Counted from the stretch's first letter, positions 1 through 6,661 are shown. The stretch is 8,682 bases of DNA from Dehalococcoidia bacterium (GCA_011192055.1 DUES01000004.1:1-8682); one strand, 5' to 3'. The notes: generated from the letters alone by a model not told the origin. Made by a program: numbers and translations.

Positions 1-372
1 GGTGCCCTGACCCTGGTGCTGCCCGCCTCTCCGGCAGTTCCCCCTATCGTCACGGCAGGGGATTCCACTGTAGCGGTACGTATACCTGACCATCCTGTCC
101 CTTTGGCCCTTATCACCGGTACCGGGGCACCTCTCGTTGGTACCAGCGCCAATGTCAGTGGCCAACCAAGCCCGCTAACTGCTGCCGGGGTACGCTCTCA
201 ACTGGCCGGTGAAGTAGACCTGGTTATTGATGAAGACGGATGCTGCAAGGGAACTGAATCGACTATTATTGACCTCACAGGAGAGGTACCGGCTGTTCTC
301 CGCGAAGGCAGTATACCCTTGCAGGTGATACAGCAGGTCTGCGGGACTGACCTCATCAATAAAGCAGGTTGA
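1..372 (+). CDS. tsaC: Threonylcarbamoyl-AMP synthase, C-terminal part (5' end outside window)
   Basis: This is the 3' end of a YrdC/Sua5/YwlC-family gene; frame 1 is open from base 1 to TGA at 370-372, so the true start lies upstream. The family makes L-threonylcarbamoyladenylate from threonine, bicarbonate and ATP, the first step of the t6A37 modification of ANN-decoding tRNAs, in the cytoplasm. The visible part shows the family's conserved second half: a G-A-L-T-L-V-L-P stretch, the V-A-V-R-I-P-D-H-P segment, the hallmark G-T-S-A-N-V-S-G-Q block, a C-K-G-T-E-S-T-I-I-D motif, and the closing V-L-R-E-G-S-I. The protein ends about 20 residues after that motif, so it is the short TsaC/YwlC form without the extra Sua5 C-terminal domain. 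It is separated from ilvD by a leader with its own promoter candidate and terminator, so joint regulation with the ilv genes is not implied. Whether tsaC or ywlC is the better symbol cannot be decided here. Confidence 0.93.
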   Translation, partial: GALTLVLPASPAVPPIVTAGDSTVAVRIPDHPVPLALITGTGAPLVGTSANVSGQPSPLTAAGVRSQLAGEVDLVIDEDGCCKGTESTIIDLTGEVPAVLREGSIPLQVIQQVCGTDLINKAG

Positions 373-435
373 CCAGGGGTGAGTTTCTATCTCCGGTCCG
401 CGAAGTAACAGTGGTTCTCCGTACTCACAAGATAG

Positions 436-464
436 TTGACAATAACTATGGATTATGATATCGT
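436..464 (+). promoter_or_regulatory. Candidate sigma-70 type promoter of the ilv operon
   Basis: A perfect -35 hexamer TTGACA lies at 436-441. A 17-bp spacer then gives TATCGT at 459-464, which matches the -10 consensus at 4 of 6 positions. Transcription would start near 471-472, at the first base of an ATG that opens the BCAA-rich leader ORF. A better-looking TATGAT at 454-459 has no suitable -35 element. The match is by eye; the location between tsaC and the attenuator is what makes it plausible. Confidence 0.5.
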
Positions 465-471
465 ACGAACC

Positions 472-525
472 ATGAACAGATACGATCTCGTACTCGGGCT
501 TATTGTTATCATCGGTCACCGGTGA
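472..525 (+). CDS. BCAA leader peptide of the ilv operon attenuator
   Basis: A 17-codon ORF reads MNRYDLVLGLIVIIGHR and stops at TGA 523-525. The same frame is open from another ATG at 448, which would give 25 residues. Eight of the nine residues in L-V-L-G-L-I-V-I-I are leucine, valine or isoleucine, encoded at 487-513. The stop lies 20 nt before a strong intrinsic terminator, and the next gene is ilvD. This is the layout of ilv leader peptides: ribosomes stalling at Leu/Val/Ile codons when charged tRNA is scarce let transcription continue. Neither ATG has a recognisable Shine-Dalgarno sequence. The 472 start is preferred because the candidate promoter would begin the transcript at about that base, making it leaderless. 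No homology search was possible; the call rests on composition and context. Confidence 0.72.
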   Translation: MNRYDLVLGLIVIIGHR

Positions 526-555
526 GTGGGTTCGCTTCCAATGGAGCCGTCCCAC
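526..555 (+). promoter_or_regulatory. Candidate antiterminator stem of the ilv attenuator
   Basis: GTGGG at 526-530 is complementary to CCCAC at 551-555, and the overlapping GGTTC at 529-533 can instead pair with GAGCC at 544-548 (one G-U pair). Either pairing uses up the 5' arm of the terminator (545-553), so the structures exclude each other. The 5' strand starts directly after the leader stop codon at 523-525. A ribosome terminating there would cover it and favour the terminator; a ribosome stalled at 487-513 would leave it free. A further weak pairing of 492-497 with 519-527 could sequester the same strand when the leader is not translated. Folding was done by eye. Confidence 0.5.
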
Positions 556-573
556 AGGGACGGCTTTTTTTTT
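545..573 (+). terminator. Rho-independent terminator (ilv attenuator)
   Basis: AGCCGTCCC at 545-553 pairs perfectly with GGGACGGCT at 557-565 around a 3-nt ACA loop. The run of T's at 565-573 is nine bases long. The hairpin sits after the leader stop codon and 45 nt before the ilvD start, so it can cut transcription into the operon. It could also simply end tsaC transcripts. From 574 to the ilvD Shine-Dalgarno only a small CGTAA/TTACG hairpin (585-589 with 594-598) is visible. Confidence 0.92.
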
Positions 574-618
574 AGGTAATTAAGCGTAATTCATTACGAG
601 TGAAGTTTGAGGAGCAGA

Positions 619-2277
619 ATGAAAAGCGACGCTGCCAAGAGAGGTATTGAAAGAGCACCACACCGCTCCCTTCTGCATGCTGTCGGTGTGTCACGGGATG
701 ACATGGGGAAACCCTTCGTAGGAATCATTAACAGCTTCAGTGAAGTAGTACCCGGACACATAAACCTTCGGAGCATTGCCGAAGCGGTCAAACAGGGAGT
801 ACGTGCCGGTGGCGGCGTCCCCTTCGAGACCAACACTATCGCCGTTTGCGATGGTATTGCCATGAACCACCCGGGCATGAAATACAGCCTGCCAAGCAGG
901 GAGCTCATTGCTGACTCGGCGGAAATAGTAGCCGAGGCACACGCCTTTGACGCCCTGGTTTTCATACCCAACTGCGATAAGGTAGTCCCCGGAATGCTCA
1001 TGGCAGCCGTCAGGCTCAACGTACCTTCTATCTTTATCAGCGGCGGTCCGATGCTGGCCGGATATAAACCGGGAACCAGTGAAAAAATCGACCTTATTTC
1101 CGTATTCGAGGCCGTGGGTAAGGTTGCCGCCGGAGAGATGAGTGAAGAGGAACTGACCGGGCTCGAAGAGATTGCCTGTCCCGGCTGCGGAAGCTGTGCG
1201 GGTATGTTTACCGCCAATACAATGAACTGCCTTACTGAAGCAGTAGGTATGGCATTACCCGGTAACGGTACTATTCCGGCAGTGGATTCCCGGAGGATAC
1301 AACTGGCAAAAGCCGCAGGTGAACGTGTCCTTCAACTGGTAAAAGATAATATCCGTCCCCGCGATATTGTGACCCCGGAATCGATACACAACGCCTTTAC
1401 GGTTGACATGGCACTGGGTGGCAGCACCAACTCGGTACTGCATTTCATGGCAATCGCCCACGAAGCCGGTACCAGCTACCCGCTGTCGCAGATTAATGAA
1501 GTAAATGAAGCCACGCCAACGCTGTGCCTGCTCAGTCCGGCCGGAGTCAACCGTATCGAAGACCTTGACCGTGCCGGTGGAATTTCCGCAGTAATGACGG
1601 AGGTCAGCGACAGGCTGAACCTTGACGCAATGACCGTATCGGGAAAGACGGTTGGTGAGAATATCAGGCACTGTGAGGTTCTTAACAGAGAAGTCATCCA
1701 TTCCGTTGACAATGCGTACTCTCCTACCGGCGGAATCGCCGTCCTTTTCGGTAATATCGCTCCGGAAGGAGCCGTCGTTAAGAAGAGTGCGGTTGCGCCC
1801 GAAATGATGGTCCACGAAGGCCCCGCCAGGGTATTCGAGTCCGAGGAGGAAGCAACTACCGCTATCATGGGCGGCAGTATCAAGCCCGGTGATGTAGTGG
1901 TCATCCGCAACGAAGGCCCCAAGGGTGGACCGGGTATGAGGGAAATGCTGACTCCCACGTCACTGCTCAGTGGAATGGGGCTGGACAAGGAAGTAGCTCT
2001 GATAACTGACGGCCGGTTCTCCGGCGGTTCCCGTGGTGCCGCCATCGGGCATGTTTCGCCGGAAGCAGCAAGTCGCGGTCCGATTGCCACCCTGCAGGAC
2101 GGAGACATTATCAGGACGGATATCCCGAACTGCAAACTCGAGGTAGACCTCAGTGAGGGTGAGATTTCACAGCGCCTTGCCCGCCTTGTCGGGTTTGAAC
2201 CCAGGATAAAGACCGGTTATCTCAGCCGTTATATAGAGAATGTAACATCGGCCAGTATGGGAGCGGTGTTCGAATAG
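619..2277 (+). CDS. ilvD: Dihydroxy-acid dehydratase
   Basis: IlvD dehydrates 2,3-dihydroxyisovalerate to 2-ketoisovalerate and 2,3-dihydroxy-3-methylvalerate to 2-keto-3-methylvalerate, using an Fe-S cluster and Mg2+, in the cytoplasm. The 552-residue length is normal for the family. Visible motifs are V-P-G-H at 44-47, [10 protein letters not shown] at 73-82, N-C-D-K with Cys119, C-P-G-C-G-S-C at 187-193, G-G-S-T-N, and the active-site [11 protein letters not shown] block at 461-471. The ATG at 619 is chosen because GAGGAG (609-614) precedes it by 4 nt; an in-frame TTG at 607 lies upstream of that site. The first Fe-S cysteine of plant-type [2Fe-2S] enzymes is Gly46 here, as in E. coli IlvD, which suggests an oxygen-sensitive [4Fe-4S] enzyme. 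It is the first structural gene after the attenuator and is followed 16 nt later by ilvB, whose Shine-Dalgarno overlaps the ilvD stop. Confidence 0.97.
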   Translation: MKSDAAKRGIERAPHRSLLHAVGVSRDDMGKPFVGIINSFSEVVPGHINLRSIAEAVKQGVRAGGGVPFETNTIAVCDGIAMNHPGMKYSLPSRELIADSAEIVAEAHAFDALVFIPNCDKVVPGMLMAAVRLNVPSIFISGGPMLAGYKPGTSEKIDLISVFEAVGKVAAGEMSEEELTGLEEIACPGCGSCAGMFTANTMNCLTEAVGMALPGNGTIPAVDSRRIQLAKAAGERVLQLVKDNIRPRDIVTPESIHNAFTVDMALGGSTNSVLHFMAIAHEAGTSYPLSQINEVNEATPTLCLLSPAGVNRIEDLDRAGGISAVMTEVSDRLNLDAMTVSGKTVGENIRHCEVLNREVIHSVDNAYSPTGGIAVLFGNIAPEGAVVKKSAVAPEMMVHEGPARVFESEEEATTAIMGGSIKPGDVVVIRNEGPKGGPGMREMLTPTSLLSGMGLDKEVALITDGRFSGGSRGAAIGHVSPEAASRGPIATLQDGDIIRTDIPNCKLEVDLSEGEISQRLARLVGFEPRIKTGYLSRYIENVTSASMGAVFE

Positions 2278-2293
2278 GAGGGAACTTACTGCC

Positions 2294-4006
2294 ATGAAGA
2301 TGACAGGTGCCCAGATATTACTGGATGGATTTGTAAAAGAGGGTGTGGAGGTCACATTTGGTATACAGGGTGGTAAGGTTATCCCGCTCTTTGATGCCAT
2401 GCTGCAGTTTCCCCAGATCCACCATGTCCTGACACGCCACGAACAGGGTGCTGCCCATGCTGCTGAAGGCTATGCCCGCACCAGTGGCAAGGTCGGCGTC
2501 TGTATTGCTACATCCGGCCCCGGAGCTACCAACCTGGTTACCGGTATCGCTGACGCATTTCTCGACTCGATACCGATGGTAGCCGTAACCGGGCAGGTGA
2601 ATCGAGCGGACATCGGTAAGGACGCATTCCAGGAGGTAGATATTACCGGCATCACCCTGCCAATAACAAAACATAACTACCTGGTGCAGGACGCAGCGTC
2701 ACTGCCCAGGATAGTTAAGGAAGCATTCCACCTCGCCAGAACTGGAAGACCGGGTCCCGTACATATTGATATACCCGGTGATGTTTTCAGCGAGCAGGTA
2801 GAATACCACTATCCCAAGAAACTGGACCTGCCCAGTTACGACCCAACATTGGAAGGACACCCGGTCCAGATAAAGAGGGCAGCGAAGATGATAAAAGAGT
2901 CCAGGCGGCCGGTCATCCTCGCTGGAAGGGGCGTGATTATCTCCCGGGCGTTCGACGAACTGAAGGAACTGGCCGAAACTGCCCAGATTCCCGTGATTAC
3001 CACGCTGCTCGGTATCAGTTCCATACCGGAAAGCCACGTCCTTTGCTACGGAATGCTGGGAATGCACGGTATGGCTTATGCCAACCTGGCTACCGACGCT
3101 GCGGATACCATCATCGCCATCGGTATGCGGTTCGATGACCGGGCAACAGCCAAGGTCAGCGCCTTCAATCCGCACGCCCGTATTATTCACATTGACATCG
3201 ATCCGGCGGAAATAGGCAAGAATATCAAGGTGGACGTACCTATTGTTGGGGACGTCAAGACCGTCCTTACTGAATTGAATAAGAAAATCACGGCTGCCGA
3301 ACACATCGATTGGATAAGGCAGATAGATGAGTGGCAGCACGAACATCCGGGGCTTAACATACGCGATACCGATTCCATATTACCGCAGTATGTTGTGCGC
3401 CAGCTCTATGAAGCTACAAAAGGTCAGGCTATCATTGTAACCGGTGTCGGACAGCACCAGATGTGGGCTGCCCAGCATTACACCTATGATTATCCTGACA
3501 GCCTGATATCATCAGGGGGTCTGGGTACAATGGGTTTCGGCCTGCCGGCTGCAGTTGGGGCACAGATGGGCCGCCCTGATAAAATGGTGTGGTGCATCGA
3601 TGGTGACGGCAGTTTCCAGATGACGATACAGGAACTGGCCACAATCCAGCAGGAACGGTTACCGATTAAGATTGCTATTTTCAACAACGGGTTCCTGGGC
3701 ATGGTACGGCAGTGGCAGGACCTGTTCTTCGACAAGCGTTATGTAGCCACGCCATTGAGTGGTCCTGATTTTGTCAAGGTAGCCGATGCTTACGGAATAC
3801 CCGGGGTAAGCGTAAAGCACCGTGATGATGTTGCACCGGCGATAAAGAAAGCCATGGCAGAACCGGGTGCATTCCTGGTGAATTTCCATATAGAACCGGA
3901 GGAGAACGTCTATCCGATGGTACAGATCGGTGGCAGCCTGGTTGAATTACTGGAAGATGAGCAGACCAAGAAGGAGGCAACATGGCAGCAAACAAGCATA
4001 CGCTAG
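2294..4006 (+). CDS. ilvB: Acetolactate synthase large (catalytic) subunit
   Basis: This ThDP-dependent enzyme condenses two pyruvates to 2-acetolactate, or pyruvate and 2-ketobutyrate to 2-aceto-2-hydroxybutyrate, the first common step to Val, Leu and Ile. At 570 residues it has the usual length and three-domain order. The Pyr domain carries R-H-E-Q-G-A-A-H-A-A-E-G-Y-A-R with catalytic Glu50 and the A-T-S-G-P-G-A-T-N-L-V loop; the FAD-type middle domain carries R-F-D-D-R; the PP domain has G-D-G-S at 437-440 with Asp438 and Asn465 as likely Mg-ThDP ligands, then Trp474. AGGAGGGA (2276-2283) overlaps the ilvD stop and lies upstream of ATG 2294; a second ATG at 2300 is less well placed. It overlaps ilvN by 25 nt, indicating translational coupling. 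Gln25, Lys28, Asn103 and Ile545 are unusual at otherwise conserved or herbicide-related positions. Confidence 0.97.
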   Translation: MKMTGAQILLDGFVKEGVEVTFGIQGGKVIPLFDAMLQFPQIHHVLTRHEQGAAHAAEGYARTSGKVGVCIATSGPGATNLVTGIADAFLDSIPMVAVTGQVNRADIGKDAFQEVDITGITLPITKHNYLVQDAASLPRIVKEAFHLARTGRPGPVHIDIPGDVFSEQVEYHYPKKLDLPSYDPTLEGHPVQIKRAAKMIKESRRPVILAGRGVIISRAFDELKELAETAQIPVITTLLGISSIPESHVLCYGMLGMHGMAYANLATDAADTIIAIGMRFDDRATAKVSAFNPHARIIHIDIDPAEIGKNIKVDVPIVGDVKTVLTELNKKITAAEHIDWIRQIDEWQHEHPGLNIRDTDSILPQYVVRQLYEATKGQAIIVTGVGQHQMWAAQHYTYDYPDSLISSGGLGTMGFGLPAAVGAQMGRPDKMVWCIDGDGSFQMTIQELATIQQERLPIKIAIFNNGFLGMVRQWQDLFFDKRYVATPLSGPDFVKVADAYGIPGVSVKHRDDVAPAIKKAMAEPGAFLVNFHIEPEENVYPMVQIGGSLVELLEDEQTKKEATWQQTSIR

Positions 4007-4530
4007 TTGCCCTGGTAGAAGACAGGCCCGGTGTCCTTAACCGAATGGCGAGTCTGTGCCGGCGTCGCGGATTTAATATCGAAAGTATCGCTGTCGGGCA
4101 CAGTGAGATACCGCGTATGTCACGGATGACCATCGTTGTTGACGGAACCACGGTACTTGTCGAGCAGCTCCGGAAGCAGCTTGAAAAGCTGATTGTCACG
4201 GTGAAAGTCTCGGATATTACTTCGAATGAAATTATCGCCAGAGAGCTGGCCCTCGTCAAAGTCAGGGCAACCTCGGCAACCCGCAGTGAAATCATCCAGA
4301 TTGTTGATGTTTTTCGTGCAAACATTGTTGATGTTGCTGCTGACTCGGTCACTATCGAGGTCACCGGTGAAGAGGACAAGGTGGATTCCCTTATCCGTCT
4401 TTTGCAGGGTTTCGGCATCAGGGAAGTGACCCGGACGGGCAGAATCGCCTTGACCAGGGGTACTGCCGGCCTGCTGACTCCCGAGAAAAGTACTCCTGCC
4501 CACAGTATCAGGAAACAAAAAGCTGCCTGA
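3982..4530 (+). CDS. ilvN: Acetolactate synthase small (regulatory) subunit
   Basis: IlvN/IlvH binds the catalytic subunit, activates it and confers valine feedback inhibition. The N-terminal ACT domain (about residues 6-80) shows V-E-D-R-P-G-V-L-N-R followed by R-R-G-F-N-I-E-S. Gly17 and Asn32 correspond to Gly14 and Asn29 of E. coli IlvH, positions involved in valine binding, so valine sensitivity is predicted. The second domain (about 85-160) contains the typical R-E-L-A-L-V-K-V and I-V-D-V segments and ends near L-T-R-G. With 182 residues it is slightly long because of a basic, probably disordered tail of about 20 residues. The start is supported by AAGGAGG at 3971-3977 inside ilvB. The name ilvH would be equally valid. 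Confidence 0.96.
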   Translation: MAANKHTLVALVEDRPGVLNRMASLCRRRGFNIESIAVGHSEIPRMSRMTIVVDGTTVLVEQLRKQLEKLIVTVKVSDITSNEIIARELALVKVRATSATRSEIIQIVDVFRANIVDVAADSVTIEVTGEEDKVDSLIRLLQGFGIREVTRTGRIALTRGTAGLLTPEKSTPAHSIRKQKAA

Positions 4531-4589
4531 GTATACTACCGGTGAAGGGTGCAGTTAGTGATATTCAAGGTATAACCTTTCAGCAGGCA

Positions 4590-4620
4590 TTGATTTCGTC
4601 CTGCCTTAGCAGTAAGGTAG
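4590..4620 (+). promoter_or_regulatory. Intergenic hairpin with overlapping weak promoter-like hexamers before usp
   Basis: The 117-nt gap after ilvN holds an 8-bp stem-loop, CTGCCTTA (4601-4608) with TAAGGTAG (4613-4620) around GCAG, including one G-U pair. A second small inverted repeat, AAGGT-ATA-ACCTT, lies at 4567-4579. TTGATT (4590-4595) and TAAGGT (4613-4618) are 17 bp apart and could be a weak promoter for the usp gene. No T-run follows the hairpin, so it is not an intrinsic terminator. Function is unknown; RNA processing or a second transcription start are possibilities. Confidence 0.3.
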
Positions 4621-4647
4621 TGGTATAAACATAGGCGGAGGTGCCGA

Positions 4648-5580
4648 ATGTATCGGAAATTACTTGTATTACTTGATGGTTCCGAACTAGCGGAGGTAGT
4701 TTTCCCGTTTGCTGAAGAACTTGCCGCCCGCCTCGACCTGGAAGTCATCCTGTTTCAGGTCTATGGAGCAATAGGACGTGAATTTATCCCTGTCCACCGG
4801 GCTTACATAGAACGTGCCGCAGACATAATCGCAAGCCAGGTAGAGACTATCCAGGAACGCCTCGGTGTTTCACCGGATACCAGCCATGTTGAGGTCAGGG
4901 GAGAGTTGGCTGGAGGGTACTTTGCCGAGGAGATACTGCGTTACGCAGAGGAAAATGAGATTGACCTGATGATGATGGCCAGCCACGGCAGGTCCGGTAT
5001 CAGGCGCTGGCACATGGGAGGCGTTGCCGACAAGGTATTAAGGGCATCAAAGGTGCCGGTCTGGTTCGTTCATGCCGGTATTCCTGATGCAGTCCCTTAC
5101 AATAAATGGCCTTCAAAGACCTTTATAGTGCCGCTGGATGGTACCGAGAGGTCGGAATCGGTGCTGCCGCATGTTGAAACCCTGGCCAGGCAACGCACTA
5201 TCGAGCCAGTAAATATTACCCTTCTCCGGATCTGTGACCCGCCGATAGCACCATCCTACTACTCACCGGAATTATCCGGTGTCCCCCTGAACTGGGGAGA
5301 ATTCATGGAACAGGAGATGACACGCGGCAAACAGGCAGCCTTCGAGTATCTTTCTGACCTGAAGGAGCGATTGAAAGATACCGGTGCCAATATCACCACC
5401 GAGATACTGGTTGGCAAAGCCGGTGATGAGATTATCGAGTATGCTGTGAAGAATCCTTACAGTGTTATTATCATGACCACCCACGGGCGTTCCGGACTGA
5501 GCCGACTGGTGTACGGCAGCGTTGCGGAAAGTGTCCTGATGGGAGTCTCGAATCCGACACTGGTGATAAAGCCGGGTTAA
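4648..5580 (+). CDS. Tandem universal stress protein (two UspA domains)
   Basis: The 310-residue soluble protein contains two UspA folds, about residues 1-150 and 158-310, each beginning with a strand leading to an Asp (K-L-L-V-L-L-D-G-S and T-F-I-V-P-L-D-G-T). UspA proteins are cytoplasmic, many bind ATP, and they act in stress survival or as regulators; no enzymatic role is assignable. The nucleotide-binding signature G-9X-G(S/T) is intact in the second domain (Gly280, then Gly290-Ser291). In the first it reads G114-9X-G124-G125, lacking the Ser/Thr, so ATP binding may be confined to the second half. GGAGGTG just upstream supports ATG 4648. It sits between ilvN and ilvC on the same strand, only 35 nt from ilvC, so cotranscription is likely. 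No signal peptide, membrane segment or mobile-element remnant is visible. Its role in a BCAA operon is unknown. Confidence 0.93.
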   Translation: MYRKLLVLLDGSELAEVVFPFAEELAARLDLEVILFQVYGAIGREFIPVHRAYIERAADIIASQVETIQERLGVSPDTSHVEVRGELAGGYFAEEILRYAEENEIDLMMMASHGRSGIRRWHMGGVADKVLRASKVPVWFVHAGIPDAVPYNKWPSKTFIVPLDGTERSESVLPHVETLARQRTIEPVNITLLRICDPPIAPSYYSPELSGVPLNWGEFMEQEMTRGKQAAFEYLSDLKERLKDTGANITTEILVGKAGDEIIEYAVKNPYSVIIMTTHGRSGLSRLVYGSVAESVLMGVSNPTLVIKPG

Positions 5581-5615
5581 AGTGAATAAAAAGCAGAACA
5601 CAGGGAGGTAAAGGA

Positions 5616-6608
5616 ATGGCTAAAATATATTATGACAAGGACTGTGACCTCAAGCTGCTGGATGGCAAGTTGATGGGCATTATCGGTTACGGCAGCCAGG
5701 GGCACGCTCAGGCACAGAACCTGAGGGACAGCGGTTGCAATGTGATAGTAGCTGAAGTAGAGGGCAGTCCCGGATGGAACAACGCCAAGGAAGCCGGTTT
5801 CAAAGTAGCGAGCGCAGCAGAAGTAGCCAAAGAAGCCGACATGATATCCATGCTGGCACCCGATGAACTGCAGGGTAAAATTTACGCTCAGTTTATAGCT
5901 GACGGCCTCGCTGCAAACAACCTGCTGCTGTTCTCCCACGGTTTCAGCATTCACTATGGCCAGATTGTCCCGCCGGCAGATGTCGACGTAGTCATGATAG
6001 CTCCCAAGTGCCCCGGCCATATGTTACGACAACTCTACACCGAGAAGGTCGGCCCGCCTGCCATCATCGCTGTACAACAGGATGCCAGCGGCAAAGCCAG
6101 GGAACTCGCCCTGGCGTACAGTGCCGGTATCGGGTGCAGTCGAGCCGGAGTTATCGAGACAACGTTTGCCGAAGAGACGGAAACAGACCTCTTTGGCGAA
6201 CAGACGGTACTCTGTGGCGGTGTCACCTCCATGATAAAGGCAGGATTTGAAACACTCGTGGAAGCAGGATATCAGCCGGAGATAGCATACTTTGAGGTAC
6301 TCCATGAACTGAAGCTCATTATTGACCTCATCTACAAGGGCGGCCTGAGCTATATGCGCTATTCCGTCAGCGATACTGCCGAATACGGTGATTACACACG
6401 TGGTCCACGCGTAATTGATGATATGGTCAAGGAAGAAATGGCACAAATCCTGGCCGAAATCCAGGACGGCACGTTTGCCAAAGAATGGATTCTGGAGAAC
6501 CAGGCCGGCAGACCGGTCTACAATTCACTGAAACGCATCGAGTCTGAGCACCTTATCGAGGAGGTCGGTGCTGAGCTGCGTCAGATGATGCCCTGGTTAA
6601 ACGAATAA
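5616..6608 (+). CDS. ilvC: Ketol-acid reductoisomerase, class I
   Basis: IlvC isomerises and reduces 2-acetolactate to 2,3-dihydroxyisovalerate, and the aceto-hydroxybutyrate homologue, with Mg2+ and NAD(P)H. The 330 residues match the short class I form. The Rossmann domain has [10 protein letters not shown] at 24-33; His108 lies in F-S-H-G-F. The knotted C-terminal domain supplies the metal ligands Asp191, Glu195, Glu227 and Glu231 and substrate-binding Ser252 in [10 protein letters not shown]. The cofactor-specificity loop is unusual: [10 protein letters not shown] at 45-54 instead of the common G-L-R-x-G-S-x-S-W, losing the Arg and one Ser that hold the NADPH 2'-phosphate and adding Glu47 and Glu49. 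The common A-P-K-G-P-G-H reads A-P-K-C-P-G-H at 129-135. GGGAGGT (5603-5609) supports ATG 5616. Its last codons are partly duplicated just downstream. Confidence 0.97.
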   Translation: MAKIYYDKDCDLKLLDGKLMGIIGYGSQGHAQAQNLRDSGCNVIVAEVEGSPGWNNAKEAGFKVASAAEVAKEADMISMLAPDELQGKIYAQFIADGLAANNLLLFSHGFSIHYGQIVPPADVDVVMIAPKCPGHMLRQLYTEKVGPPAIIAVQQDASGKARELALAYSAGIGCSRAGVIETTFAEETETDLFGEQTVLCGGVTSMIKAGFETLVEAGYQPEIAYFEVLHELKLIIDLIYKGGLSYMRYSVSDTAEYGDYTRGPRVIDDMVKEEMAQILAEIQDGTFAKEWILENQAGRPVYNSLKRIESEHLIEEVGAELRQMMPWLNE

Positions 6609-6637
6609 CCATGGTGAAGCCTTGGTTAAACGAATAG
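6584..6637 (+). repeat. Degenerate duplicate of the ilvC 3' end
   Basis: TGGTTAAACGAATA occurs at 6594-6607, covering the last ilvC codons, and again at 6623-6636, 29 bp later. Counting back to 6584 and 6613, 21 of 24 bases agree. The second copy again spells Pro-Trp-Leu-Asn-Glu-stop, but in a different frame and after the ilvC stop. It looks like an old local duplication of the gene tail and probably has no coding role, although an ATG at 6611 would open an 8-codon ORF ending there. Confidence 0.85.
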
Positions 6638-6648
6638 GCACGTAAATA

Positions 6649-6661
6649 ACTGGTTACCAGT
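6649..6661 (+). promoter_or_regulatory. Perfect 13-bp palindrome, operator-like
   Basis: ACTGGT-T-ACCAGT is a perfect 6+1+6 palindrome 41 bp after the ilvC stop. The half-site ACCAGT recurs on the same strand at 6680-6685, 6708-6713 and 6838-6843, all in the spacer before leuA. This could be a dimeric repressor site with extra half-sites, or part of the larger RNA fold of the region. No regulator gene is present in the window. Confidence 0.4.

Noticed and set aside
379..428. GTGAGT/ACTCAC inverted repeat after tsaC
   Set aside because: Six pairs around a 38-nt loop with no T-run; not convincing as a terminator or riboswitch, and upstream of the candidate promoter.
175..555. 126-aa open frame on the minus strand across the tsaC end and the ilv leader
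   Set aside because: It overlaps tsaC coding, a strong + strand terminator and the leader ORF, and its translation shows no recognisable domain; it is a shadow frame.
607..618. Upstream TTG start for ilvD
   Set aside because: The TTG overlaps the Shine-Dalgarno GAGGAG that serves ATG 619, and the four extra residues are not needed by the family.
373..618. T-box riboswitch controlling ilvD
   Set aside because: No T-box TGG-ACC antiterminator signature or specifier-loop architecture; the BCAA-rich leader ORF explains the terminator better.
4648..5580. The usp gene as a recent mobile insertion
   Set aside because: No terminal repeats, target duplications or transposase remnants, and base and codon use look like the neighbours.
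6611..6637. Eight-codon ORF ending P-W-L-N-E after ilvC
   Set aside because: Best explained as a duplicated gene tail; no Shine-Dalgarno and no regulatory codon pattern.
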